64,000 nucleotides of DNA, taken from assembly GCA_003194525.1 (NCBI GenBank), contig NBIV01000030.1, forward strand, positions 62,001-126,000, written 5' to 3'. The position numbers were made by a program, and so were the translations under genes. Position 1 is the stretch's first letter. The number at the start of each line of letters is the position of its first letter. This stretch comes from Gracilariopsis chorda (Eukaryota; Rhodophyta; Florideophyceae; Gracilariales; Gracilariaceae). The notes below the pieces were generated by a model. It was not told the DNA's origin. It saw only the letters and a list, made by a program, of their open reading frames with translations, and did no database searches. Shown piece by piece: positions 45,891 through 55,631 of this stretch.

Positions 45891-46262
45891 TGTCTATCTG
45901 ACCAGCGACCTCATATGAGGTCAATATTAATTACCCTAGAACTTTATCAAAACCTTAAAAAGTTTTCAAAACCTTTTTCACTTTGATATTCTCATCATGT
46001 CTTCTACGCCGGCAGCGCTGAACCATGTCCAAAACACATCACCAACAGTCGTAGCTGTCACATCAAGCACTATCGTCAAAAACAATCGTACAAAATGGCC
46101 CCGTCCACAGATCTTTTAGTTCAAAGACCACCTGGTTAGCCATGTTTCAAGTTCGAAATTTGAAATGTGGGGCCATGCGGATCAGATTTCAATTTTTTTT
46201 AATTTTGCGTGCCGTTGCTCTGACCTCATATGAGGTCAGCGCACTGGTCCGATAGACACTAG
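45887..46262. mobile_element. 376-bp MITE (copy 3)
   Basis: Nearly the same sequence as 19678-20054 along the whole length, including both TGACCTCATATGAGGTCA palindromes and the CTAGTGTCTATC inverted ends. Differences are scattered substitutions and one-base indels. Confidence 0.9.
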
Positions 46263-46909
46263 GACTGACCATCAGCAGTACGGTAGATCTAAGGTTTTGA
46301 TTGCGTAGATTATCTGCAGCTGTAGTCTCTTTGCTACATTGTACAGGGCTTTGTCGCTCGTTGTGTTGTACGGTCACTACCGGGTTTCCTTTCTACCTTG
46401 CATCTTGGTTCTTTGTCGCAGTTTGTGCCTATATACTACATTGGCGTTGCACGCCTGTGCTGGTACTCTCGAGCTGCGAATATATTTTTGATCTACTCTC
46501 CAGCAAATAAGGGTACAAAGAGGACTGTCATCGTCCGGTGTCGTGAAATCGTGCAACATGACACTCACAGGTTGCTCACCCTTGTACTTTCACAGCAATT
46601 CTCATCCGTGTGGGAAAGGTCAGGATAAATATGGCGGGATCTGTACAGTCCGTGATATTTCAGAAAATTGTGAAATGAGCCTTATCATAAGGCTCTACCT
46701 ACCGACATTCCCAAATCTGCAAAACCGCACTCGGTGACCTCCACGGAGGGGTTTCGGCCACAGTCTCCAGAACCCCGCAACTTTATTCCTTCGCAGCCGC
46801 CTCTACTTTCCAGCGTCGCCCCTTCCGCATAGCTCAAAAGGACAGACGGAGCTCAAATTCCCATTCGCCGAAGTTTCGCTGTCTGAAACAGCCGGAGCCA
46901 TTCTCGGGG
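46263..46909. other. upstream region of the large ORF, no gene seen
   Basis: Short ORFs without motifs. The last 170 bp are C-rich and pyrimidine-rich and probably hold the core promoter and leader of the gene starting at 46910. No clear TATA box. Confidence 0.4.
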
Positions 46910-49900
46910 ATGGCGTCAAAAATGAAAGAGGTCGTCAGGGATTCGTGGAACCAGCCAACTGAAGGTCCTTGCGTTGCTTGTGGTGAAAATGACAAACGGA
47001 GGCCAACGAAAGCTTCATTCTTAAGTCGTACACAGCTCCTGAAACGATCTCAAGTCGATACAGGAACCCTTCCAAACCCTTTCGTCCGGAAGGATCCTGG
47101 CTTTTTCCTGCTTTGTACATCATGCCGCTCTCCTAAGAACGGCTGGAATGTGATTTGCGATGTAAGAAGGTACGGCAGCAAGTCACGTTCTGCTCTTCAA
47201 GCATGGAAAGTTCGAGCCTCTGCACGTGAAGCTAAGCAACGTACAGACTGTTACATATGTATAAAACTTGGTTGTCATTTTGATTCAAGCATCCGCACAA
47301 AAGCAAACTTTAAGTTGTTCTCCGTTCTGCTATATAGCGCTTGCGTACAAGAGCTCTTTTGCTCCGAGCTTTCTAGAAGGTCTGGACTTTGTGTTGAGGA
47401 TGGGCGATTTTTGCTGCATCAGATTGGAGAAGTTCGGTTCTGTTCTCTGCACCACAATCAAACGAGACACGCAAATGATATTGCTGCTACTGAGGAACCA
47501 ACTCTGCGGGGTGCCTTATCTGGGTACTGTATATTTAAAGGTCAAGGTTGTTCCGGGTTAAGTGCTGTGCTGAGGCCGCTTCCTAATCTCAAGATGGAAA
47601 CGCTGGAGGACACAGAGGTTTTTTGTGAGTATGATGATGCTGTTGACATCTATTCAGGTGGCAGTCTCAAGTTTGAGGATGTTGCGGGGAAGCATGCTTG
47701 CGGCAATTGTCGCTACATCGTTACAAGAGGAGCGCAAGGTATTCAGCCTTCCTTCGATACAGTGACTCTCACGGACGCAACTGATAGATGTTTAGTGGAC
47801 TGCATTTTGTTTGCACTAGACAAGGCCGCTTGTAATACTGTGTTTATGAGGGGCAATGACGGTATCACGCACGCAGCCAACGATTTGAGGTCTGCAGCAA
47901 TCGCTCCTTTTTCGGAAGCCCCTGCGTCTCGGTTTCTTCCCATAAAGGCTGTGTTTACTACTCGGAAAGCCTTGGCCGCTCTTAGCACAAACGGGTTTGA
48001 CGTGACAAACCGAACGGTTGAGTCGAGAATTGGTTCGGTTCTGTCGGCAAAGGATGTGCATCTTTATTCGCTTTCTAGAAAGTTTCGATGTTATGCACAA
48101 GTCGGGGCACTTTGCCCAATCGTTGGGGTTGTTATGACGCTAACAAAAGGTGAAAGTGTGACAATCACACTAAAAGAGAAGCGCAAAATGCTGGCAGAGA
48201 CTGGAAACAGATTTATGCGAAGCAAAGAAAAGTACTATCGTGGTGATTGGTCACTCTCTGATGAGATAGCAGCAGTTCCCCCTCGTCTTTGGGCTTCATT
48301 CATTCTCGAGATGGCTTCTGAAAAGCAACTGCTCTCCTGGAAAGTTGCAGCTGCAGCAATAGGCAAGAAAGTTGTGGATATGTTTCCAGTCCTTAATGAC
48401 TTCACCAACATTCCGAGAGAGGAATTTGACAACTTCGCACAGCAACGCTTTGTTCATAAAAGAGCAGACGAAACAGGGCTCAGAAGGGTTGACTTTTTAC
48501 TTTGCATTAGAGCTTTGAAAGTTATCGAACAGATGACATACTCTCAGTCGCGGTTACGTATCGGTCCTCTCACTATGACACTTTCAATTGCCGGTATTGC
48601 CGAGTCTAGTCCCTCATGGACTAGTGTTCTTCACTCTCTTGGCCTAGCGACGTCTTACGACGCTATGGAAAGCTTTAAGAAAAGTCTAATAGCTAAGAGG
48701 GAGCAGTCAACAAGAGGGGCATTCGAAGGTGTCAATACTACTGACCGATTGGTTTCAATTCAGCTGGACAACTTTGACATCTTACCCTTTCACAGCATGA
48801 AAGCGTCGGGTAAGGCCTTACCCATGGTAAGCGGTACTGCAACTCAAGGTATTGTGCAATCTAGAAAGCGTCCCAAACTTCATTCTGCGGTAGGAATTAA
48901 CCGCAGTACCGAAGAACCTGGGGCCTTGGTTGAGGCAGACACTTCATGGAGGAGTCCCTCAACAGTCCTCGTGGATCGTGCCACTTTCAGTTCAAGTTTT
49001 AACTCTGTCGCGGACAAGAATATCCTTGAAGACTTTTATGATATGGTGTTTGGAGTTGTGCTCAGCCGCCGGGATGATTTGCTGGGATCGTCGGCTTCTT
49101 CACAGTTCCAGCGAAGGACTGCAACATTGCCGTACAAGAATCAGGGGGTTAACTTCCGCACTCTTCTTTTGTCATGCTTCAGTCCGCATGGTGGCTCCGA
49201 TCGTTCTGCTCCCTACCTGTTCGACCAAGATGTCTTGTTCGTGGATATATGTCGAATGAGTGCTGCAGACATTCTCACCATACATCAGAAGTTATCCCTC
49301 ATTAAGGACTTACTGCAACTCGGGGAGGACGGAAGTCTTAAATATGTCGTTGTTAGCGGGGATCAGCCCACGTACCGCATGCTTGTCAAGATCTGGAGAC
49401 AATCTTTTCTTGAATCCAAAAGGGACACGGCCGAGAACTCACCAACAAATGAAGTTAAGGTTCACGAGTGGTTAATCCCGTTCCCGGGTTTCTTCCACGT
49501 CGAAAAGCAGAGCCTTTATCCATTGTGCAAAGAAATGCTACACGGGCTTGGGCTGACCGAGCTTTCCGGATGCTGTGGGCTCTCTAAGAGCCAAGTAGAC
49601 AACATTCTGAAGCACAGTCATGCCAGAAATAACCGCGCGGTCGTATTCAGCATTTGCGCAGCTCTCGTGATACACACAGTTGACCTGATTCAGGCAGAAC
49701 GCCCTGAGTTGAAGGACTCTGTCATGGAGATTGTGAACCGAGATCACTCTTCTACCAAGTCTCAGTCAACACTCTTCAAGTGCACTACAGATCTAGTGAC
49801 CGGTTCAATGATTGAAGCAGGTAGACAACTTCGAAAAGGTGTTTTCGACCTGTTTGCAAACGATCCGAACGGAACGCACATTGTGCACACAGTGCTCTTT

Positions 49901-52900
49901 ACGTGCCTCCTACCGACTGTGGGTTTTCACGTCCTTTCACGCACGGGTCACACAGATGTTCTAGACAGCTTCTGGCTCCGATTGAACAACGTTCTGCACA
50001 CGTCCGGTCATTTGAAGTACCAAGAGTTGTACCTCTTCTACTCATTTTTTCGATCCATCATGCCACGGATTGTATTCGAGGACCTCTACAACAACAAGCC
50101 CGGTGCCCTCGTAGCTCGTGTTCCTTCTTTTACGGCAGGTTCAAGGTCCGCCTATGACGAACGTGGATGGACGTACGTACACTTGGATGAGGCGTTGGAG
50201 ATGTTGATCATCAGACTAGTGAAAGGTCTCAATCAAGTCACTCTGCCGTACCTGGAGAGCGCCGGAGCCTGGCTTTTAGACGTGGCTAGTGCTAGGCTCT
50301 TAATAAGGAACGTAACGGCTGCTGCCCGCTTGTACAGGCCATCGCGCAGTGGGGATGACACTGGGGAAGGAATCGGGCCCCTTCTTCATTACGAAAAGAG
50401 CTCTATTCAAAGCAAAAGTGTGAAGGCCATGGTGGAACTTATGCGGGCAAAAGGGTTCCTCGGACATGACCACAGGAGTGGAGATAAACTTTGCAACGTT
50501 CTCGGTGACCATACGGCAACCTTGAATGACGCAAAGGCTCAGGAGCTAATCATGAAGTGTGACATTTACGGGAAGAAGACAGCTGAGCTGCACGCAAGCG
50601 CCCTCTTTCCTGATGTTTTCGGGAAGTTAACAAAAGAATATTACGAGACGGAATTTAGTGGAAAGCGGTTCAGAGGCGTGTGGACGAAGGCTCGACAGAT
50701 ACCGATGGCAGGTATCGTGATGGAGTCAGAAAAGAAGCACACAGTTCTAAAGTCATCTAAAGTTACGAAAGACCCAAAGAAGGCATTATCTGATCGTCGG
50801 TATGTTCTCAGCAAAGTAATGACTACTCTAACGCTAGCTGAACATGCTGCGTTGAGTTCCGGAGATCCCGAAGGTGCAGAACATGCTAGAAAGCAATGGA
50901 ATGTGTTATATTCCGCCCGTCATATGGCCTCCCCCTTTGCAGATGCCTACAGGTCTTTCGAGCAAGGCGCAGCTGGCATGCGCCATGCGCAAAAGAGTCA
51001 TATTCTGAATGCTTCAAACTTAGAAGGGTTTCAGGAAGGCGAAGATGGCGACGATGTAGGCATTCCGGTTCGGGAAACCAAGGCAGTTTCGTTTTATTAC
51101 GACTATCAGTTTCCTTCATATGCATCAGTCATGGTTGATGTGATGAACCACATATGGACTCGTGGAACCGACGGAAGACGAGGAAACTCCATCTTCCATG
51201 TCACAGTAATGAAGCTTAAGCATTTCCTTAGACCGTGGTTCTCCGGCTCTAGAGGCAAACAATTACGGCAACTGCACCTACATGTTGATGACCCCTCCAT
51301 TGTAATCCCCCAGAAGCATGGGGAGCAAGCAAGACGGGATGCGACGCGTAGCATGGACGAGAACACGGCAAGAAACGGAAGTGATGAACTGAACAGCATA
51401 GGGTTCTTGCTCCCAATCACTGTTCCCTGGGGAACAATTACGAGCTCAAGACGTAGCCGAGATGCAGTAAGCTCAGTGCACTTATTCTGCGGGGCAGTTG
51501 CTGCTATGGAACTGGCGGAGGAGAGCAGCATTGATGTGTCTGTCTTTTTGTATGGAGGATGCTTCTGCTTTAAAAGCAGCTGCGTGGGTAAAGGCTTCGA
51601 AGACCTCCTACCCGAATTGGCACTGCGCACCGACATCGGCAGCTTCCCTCGGGACGGAGAGGTGTTTATCGGTCTCAAGGAAGATCTCTTATCAATTGGA
51701 TGCAGCAACGGAGAAGGTGCACCAGGGCAAGCAGTTAGCTCAGATTCATCACAGGCAACAACTGCTAACAACGGACCCACAGTATTACCGTCTGGAGTCA
51801 GTCATCCCGATATGGCTGGATACAATCCCCGAAATGAGCTTGGTGAACGTAGAAATCAAACAGAAGAGGATGATTTGCTTCGAGTTCCAAGGACAGCTGT
51901 ATTGATGGTATCGAATGGCGGTGGACTACAAATATCAGGTGTTTGTATTAAGCATGGTGAGGCTGAGACGAGATTCGTAGCTGCGTTCAAGCATTTTGTA
52001 TCACCACTGCTCTCGGAGGAGAGTGAGAAGGATGTATTCAAGTATAATGATGGGCACCACTCTCCTTTGCCTAGTCATCTAAGGTGTGCAAGTATCGTCT
52101 TGTCTAAAGACACAGACGTGACAATGATACTTTGCCTTGCAGAGCGCATGCATGGAAGAGGTGTCCTACACGTGCTTGGCGAACACGTCATAGAGATCGA
52201 TACGCTGGTGCGTAATCTTTCTCTAAATGGGAGCAACCAAAGTACGCTTGCCTGTGTTTATACGCTCGCTGGGTGCGACTTCACACCCGGTTCGTATGGG
52301 GTTCGCCATAGCCATTTTTTAAGCGCAGCAGTAAGACAGAGAGTAATGTTGGGACACTTGGAAAGTAACTCAGATCCTACAGCCTTCGAACTGGCAACTT
52401 TATTGGCTTATCTGGAGAAGAAAGGCTATAGAAAATTGCTTACGTTGGCAGAGAAAGATGACGCAATGCAGAAGTGGAACACCGAGTCGTGCGATGCCGC
52501 AGAGATTCGAAGGAGAACGAGGACAATATTTGCAAGCCCTCATGTAGTGGGCTCTGAGGAGTGGGTTTTGGATGCACGGAGACATATATATGACGGGGCG
52601 AGGTCGGTCGCCGAACTAATCGCCCCAAAGCAGCACATTCATCTCCAAGCATCCCGTTCCAAGTTCGTTGTGTTCACGTATTGGTCGCAAGCGCATTGGG
52701 ATGACCTTTCTCCTGACGTTTTGAAAGGATGTGATGAGAGTAACGGTTTCGATGTTTCGGGGAGTGTTCTGTTAGAACGGGAGGACGATGTGAAGATTCT
52801 GTCCAAACAAATGAATGAACTTGTCGCAAGATGCAAGTGCAAAGGAAATTGTTCGAACAGAGTTTGCTCTTGTATTAAAAGAGACAGAAAGTGTATCAGG

Positions 52901-53119
52901 TGCGAATGTGACGCAGGCACTTGCCGTAATAGAGCTACCACATCCGGTATGATATACAATGCTAACGCAGAAGACGCCGATGGCATGGAAGTTGAAGAAG
53001 ATCAAGAGGACGGCTCCGATGATGAAGTGGTGACATCATTGCAAGTGACGGAGTTAAATTGTGACCTAGAGTGCAACTTAGCTAACGATGATGAAGAGAC
53101 AGATGCATGCTCTCCCTGA
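46910..53119 (+). CDS. giant 2069-residue protein: Cys pairs, DUF6589-like region, FEN1-like nuclease region, CXC domain
   Basis: An uninterrupted 6.2-kb single-exon ORF from ATG 46910. The N-terminus carries CX2C pairs (CVAC near residue 21, CTSC near 69, CGNC near 265). Residues about 610-900 have the DUF6589 signature order: QLDNFD (near 619), VVSGDQPTYR (near 816) and FPGFFHVEKQ (near 858), then a helical part ending LKHSHARNNRAV. Residues about 1680-1800 resemble a FEN1/XPG-type PIN nuclease: HGEAETRF, LSKDTDVTMIL and TLAGCDF, giving E, D-x-D and D in the expected order. Near residues 1975-2010 CKCKGNCSNRVCSCIK and CIRCECDAGTC form a tesmin/TSO1-type CXC DNA-binding domain; the tail is acidic. 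Similar multi-domain genes are known as repeated, transposon-like genes in cnidarians and fish. It may be a mobile-element gene or one tamed by the host. Intactness amid decayed elements argues for selection. Confidence 0.8.
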   Translation: MASKMKEVVRDSWNQPTEGPCVACGENDKRRPTKASFLSRTQLLKRSQVDTGTLPNPFVRKDPGFFLLCTSCRSPKNGWNVICDVRRYGSKSRSALQAWKVRASAREAKQRTDCYICIKLGCHFDSSIRTKANFKLFSVLLYSACVQELFCSELSRRSGLCVEDGRFLLHQIGEVRFCSLHHNQTRHANDIAATEEPTLRGALSGYCIFKGQGCSGLSAVLRPLPNLKMETLEDTEVFCEYDDAVDIYSGGSLKFEDVAGKHACGNCRYIVTRGAQGIQPSFDTVTLTDATDRCLVDCILFALDKAACNTVFMRGNDGITHAANDLRSAAIAPFSEAPASRFLPIKAVFTTRKALAALSTNGFDVTNRTVESRIGSVLSAKDVHLYSLSRKFRCYAQVGALCPIVGVVMTLTKGESVTITLKEKRKMLAETGNRFMRSKEKYYRGDWSLSDEIAAVPPRLWASFILEMASEKQLLSWKVAAAAIGKKVVDMFPVLNDFTNIPREEFDNFAQQRFVHKRADETGLRRVDFLLCIRALKVIEQMTYSQSRLRIGPLTMTLSIAGIAESSPSWTSVLHSLGLATSYDAMESFKKSLIAKREQSTRGAFEGVNTTDRLVSIQLDNFDILPFHSMKASGKALPMVSGTATQGIVQSRKRPKLHSAVGINRSTEEPGALVEADTSWRSPSTVLVDRATFSSSFNSVADKNILEDFYDMVFGVVLSRRDDLLGSSASSQFQRRTATLPYKNQGVNFRTLLLSCFSPHGGSDRSAPYLFDQDVLFVDICRMSAADILTIHQKLSLIKDLLQLGEDGSLKYVVVSGDQPTYRMLVKIWRQSFLESKRDTAENSPTNEVKVHEWLIPFPGFFHVEKQSLYPLCKEMLHGLGLTELSGCCGLSKSQVDNILKHSHARNNRAVVFSICAALVIHTVDLIQAERPELKDSVMEIVNRDHSSTKSQSTLFKCTTDLVTGSMIEAGRQLRKGVFDLFANDPNGTHIVHTVLFTCLLPTVGFHVLSRTGHTDVLDSFWLRLNNVLHTSGHLKYQELYLFYSFFRSIMPRIVFEDLYNNKPGALVARVPSFTAGSRSAYDERGWTYVHLDEALEMLIIRLVKGLNQVTLPYLESAGAWLLDVASARLLIRNVTAAARLYRPSRSGDDTGEGIGPLLHYEKSSIQSKSVKAMVELMRAKGFLGHDHRSGDKLCNVLGDHTATLNDAKAQELIMKCDIYGKKTAELHASALFPDVFGKLTKEYYETEFSGKRFRGVWTKARQIPMAGIVMESEKKHTVLKSSKVTKDPKKALSDRRYVLSKVMTTLTLAEHAALSSGDPEGAEHARKQWNVLYSARHMASPFADAYRSFEQGAAGMRHAQKSHILNASNLEGFQEGEDGDDVGIPVRETKAVSFYYDYQFPSYASVMVDVMNHIWTRGTDGRRGNSIFHVTVMKLKHFLRPWFSGSRGKQLRQLHLHVDDPSIVIPQKHGEQARRDATRSMDENTARNGSDELNSIGFLLPITVPWGTITSSRRSRDAVSSVHLFCGAVAAMELAEESSIDVSVFLYGGCFCFKSSCVGKGFEDLLPELALRTDIGSFPRDGEVFIGLKEDLLSIGCSNGEGAPGQAVSSDSSQATTANNGPTVLPSGVSHPDMAGYNPRNELGERRNQTEEDDLLRVPRTAVLMVSNGGGLQISGVCIKHGEAETRFVAAFKHFVSPLLSEESEKDVFKYNDGHHSPLPSHLRCASIVLSKDTDVTMILCLAERMHGRGVLHVLGEHVIEIDTLVRNLSLNGSNQSTLACVYTLAGCDFTPGSYGVRHSHFLSAAVRQRVMLGHLESNSDPTAFELATLLAYLEKKGYRKLLTLAEKDDAMQKWNTESCDAAEIRRRTRTIFASPHVVGSEEWVLDARRHIYDGARSVAELIAPKQHIHLQASRSKFVVFTYWSQAHWDDLSPDVLKGCDESNGFDVSGSVLLEREDDVKILSKQMNELVARCKCKGNCSNRVCSCIKRDRKCIRCECDAGTCRNRATTSGMIYNANAEDADGMEVEEDQEDGSDDEVVTSLQVTELNCDLECNLANDDEETDACSP

Positions 53120-53216
53120 CTATTCAAGCCTGAGTACGCACATTTACTGAAGGTCGAAATACAAATGTACCTCACAGCAAGTCCTTGCTGCCCGTTTATT
53201 GAGACACATCTTGCAG
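53120..53216. terminator. shared 3' region of two convergent genes
   Basis: Only 97 bp separate the stop codons of the large ORF and the methyltransferase gene, so their 3' untranslated regions must overlap or be very short. Confidence 0.4.
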
Positions 53217-54740
53217 TTACGGGACGTCAAAGAAAGACAATTTCCCACATCCGTCTCTTAGTCCTTTAGGAAATGCCTTTTCAAACGAAGGAAGTAGAAG
53301 TACAGCTCGTGATGCGCCATGACAAGCCCGGGCTATCCAGCTCATGTATAGAAGTTCCACATCGTTTGGAGGGGGATACTTTCCTAGGTATTCCCGGTTC
53401 CTCCAAATGAAAATGCCCAAGTCCTGATAACCGTGCTTTTGAGGATGCGAGTGGAACGCAAAGTATCCCTGCTGGTGCTTAAAAGAGAGACAGCCAGCTG
53501 GTATCTTGACCAGCATTATTGCTTTAGATGAAAGCCTGTGTGTTCTTTCCAATATGCCGTGCGTTTTTCCGAGGGGAAGTAGAACGCAGCGACAGTACGG
53601 TTTAGAACCCCTAGCTCCCTTATCGAACTCATCCAGCATGCGGTGCAGAAACTGCGTTTCGAAAGGGGGATTTCCTCCGGCCCCTTCTATTGTGTCCTCT
53701 ACGTCTTCCCAAATTCCGATGGACCCAAATAAATCATCACCTTCGTCCCGGCTGCAGTAGTTAGGAAGAACACCACTTTCATTCAGCGAATCTGCAAATA
53801 GTTCTACTGTGATACATGAGGTCAAGGACCATAACGCGTAGAGATCCGGGGTTACAGTTCTAGAAAGTGAGTTGAAGCGATCCTCAAACTTTCGTTGAAC
53901 TACGGTGCAGAGGGACTGCAAGAAATTAGTATCACTGTAGCCTGGCAAAAGCTCTTGGTAGCTTCCTTTTAAACCCCTTGGTGTACTTGACGGCTTGATT
54001 GTCAACACAGCAGAACAATCAGTACGCTTGGCATTATAGACCTGTGAGGAAAACCTCCAGTACAGCCTTTCAGCTAGCTCTCTCCGCACAACTGCTTTTC
54101 TATTTCTGATAAACCCGTCTTCACATAATAAAGGCACACAAAAGCAATAGCATAGGCAAGCAGCATTTGCTAGGCTTTCATTACCGATGCAGAGAACAGA
54201 AATGTCATGCCCTGGAACTTTCAAGGGGCCTAAAAGAGACCGAAAAGCACTATCAGACTCCAACTGCTGCAAACATTCCTTTGGGTCAGTTGGAGGCTTG
54301 TGACGGCCCCACCGCATACGCAAACCGTAGGAGTAATTACCGAAGGTCATTGTCGACGAAATAGACCTTTCTCCAAAGGCCAGAGCCACTTTCGGGAGAA
54401 TGAGGAAACCGCACGGCAATGCAGCTTCTAATTGAGGCCTTGGTTGGCCGTGTTCTCGACGAGAACACGAAAGATTGCTGAGAAAAGAATATCCAACGAT
54501 GCAGCAGTCTGAGCCGCTTGAAGCGCGCTCTTTTGTGGCGGTGGACGCTGCCGTAATCGTGAGTACGGGACTTCGCTTGTTGGTGGACAAAGAGTTCTTT
54601 TGGTGAAGGTGATGCTGTGGTGATGTGGCAACGGTCAGAAGGCGGTTCCCATTGGGCCCTGGAAGAGCATTTTGATATCCCTTTGCTTGGCGAGCAATCG
54701 CACGTTTTCTTAATATTTCCAAAATTGCTTCCAATCTCAT
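53217..54740 (-). CDS. NPPF-motif N6-adenine methyltransferase, PCIF1-like
   Basis: A 507-residue intact ORF from ATG 54740. The diagnostic part is FGSIGIWEDV ... EGAGGNPPFETQFLHRM (NPPF near residues 356-359), matching the catalytic loop of the PCIF1/CAPAM family, in which FGS...E...NPPF precedes a helix; NPPF binds the target adenine in N6-adenine methyltransferases. Before it, RRELAERLYWRFSS and an aromatic, Cys-rich helix region fit the family's helical domain. The first 150 residues are low in order and hold no WW domain. Known PCIF1 methylates the cap-adjacent 2'-O-methyladenosine of mRNA; relatives in protists and algae may act on other RNA or DNA, so the substrate here is open. It lies tail to tail with the giant ORF, 97 bp apart. 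Confidence 0.7.
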   Translation of the reverse strand: MRLEAILEILRKRAIARQAKGYQNALPGPNGNRLLTVATSPQHHLHQKNSLSTNKRSPVLTITAASTATKERASSGSDCCIVGYSFLSNLSCSRREHGQPRPQLEAALPCGFLILPKVALAFGERSISSTMTFGNYSYGLRMRWGRHKPPTDPKECLQQLESDSAFRSLLGPLKVPGHDISVLCIGNESLANAACLCYCFCVPLLCEDGFIRNRKAVVRRELAERLYWRFSSQVYNAKRTDCSAVLTIKPSSTPRGLKGSYQELLPGYSDTNFLQSLCTVVQRKFEDRFNSLSRTVTPDLYALWSLTSCITVELFADSLNESGVLPNYCSRDEGDDLFGSIGIWEDVEDTIEGAGGNPPFETQFLHRMLDEFDKGARGSKPYCRCVLLPLGKTHGILERTHRLSSKAIMLVKIPAGCLSFKHQQGYFAFHSHPQKHGYQDLGIFIWRNREYLGKYPPPNDVELLYMSWIARACHGASRAVLLLPSFEKAFPKGLRDGCGKLSFFDVP

Positions 54741-55631
54741 GGACTGTGTAGGGAGGTCTATGCCTTTTGCGTACTGTTTTATACAGCTTGGCAGGGCGAG
54801 TTTAGAGACAATGATTGCTGGCTACTCCTGTATCGTACGCTTCCTGTCCCCCATCGTGAATGGCCAGCCTCATCGAGGCTTGCCACCGACGCTGGCCATG
54901 CACGACGAGGGACACGAAACAAACGATATCGGAAGAAAGGGATTGTCTGCCCAGTCCGTAACGGAAGTGTACTACCTTTGCCCATCACACTTAAGTGTCT
55001 CCGTTAACATTCTCGGCGGCGGTGCTTCTAGGGACTGAGCTATGGCTCAGACGAGGCGTACTATTCAGCCTGAGCCTCTCTTCTCCCGCCCTATTTCACG
55101 GAAGAGAAATGAATGTCGCCAGCGTGATATATCATAGAAACGCGTGCACAGGGTTAGACGTTTGGTGTTTCTCAAACGAAAGCAGACGAAACAAAAGCTC
55201 AGGTGAAACTGTCATAGCAGGCTGATGTATCGTTTCCATTCCTATTCTTCGTAACGCAACGAGTTGCCATACTTGTTTTACAACTGTTCATGATGAGCTT
55301 TGGAGTAGAACGTTTATCATACTCTAAGACAAAATGCATAGGCCTTTGGTCTTTCACTGCCAGCAGCTGTGCACGGCGTTGAGAAAAGCTCCAGCGGATA
55401 CCGTCTGCACTTTTTACGGTGCACTCATGTTCCTATCTCCACCTCCTTCGAATCATACATGTACAACACGAATGGGGAATGGGTTTCACTTCTCGCTCAA
55501 ATGGAGGACACGAATCGGCTCATCACGCCCACTCAAAATCCGACACAACACATAGAATGCGAGAGTATCCCACATATACACCACCGCCATCGCCCTGTCA
55601 TAAGCCCGTCCAAAAGGAAACACGGCGACAC
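54741..55631. other. intergenic, no gene seen
   Basis: 5' flank of the methyltransferase gene and 3' flank of HisHF. Short ORFs only. Confidence 0.45.
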
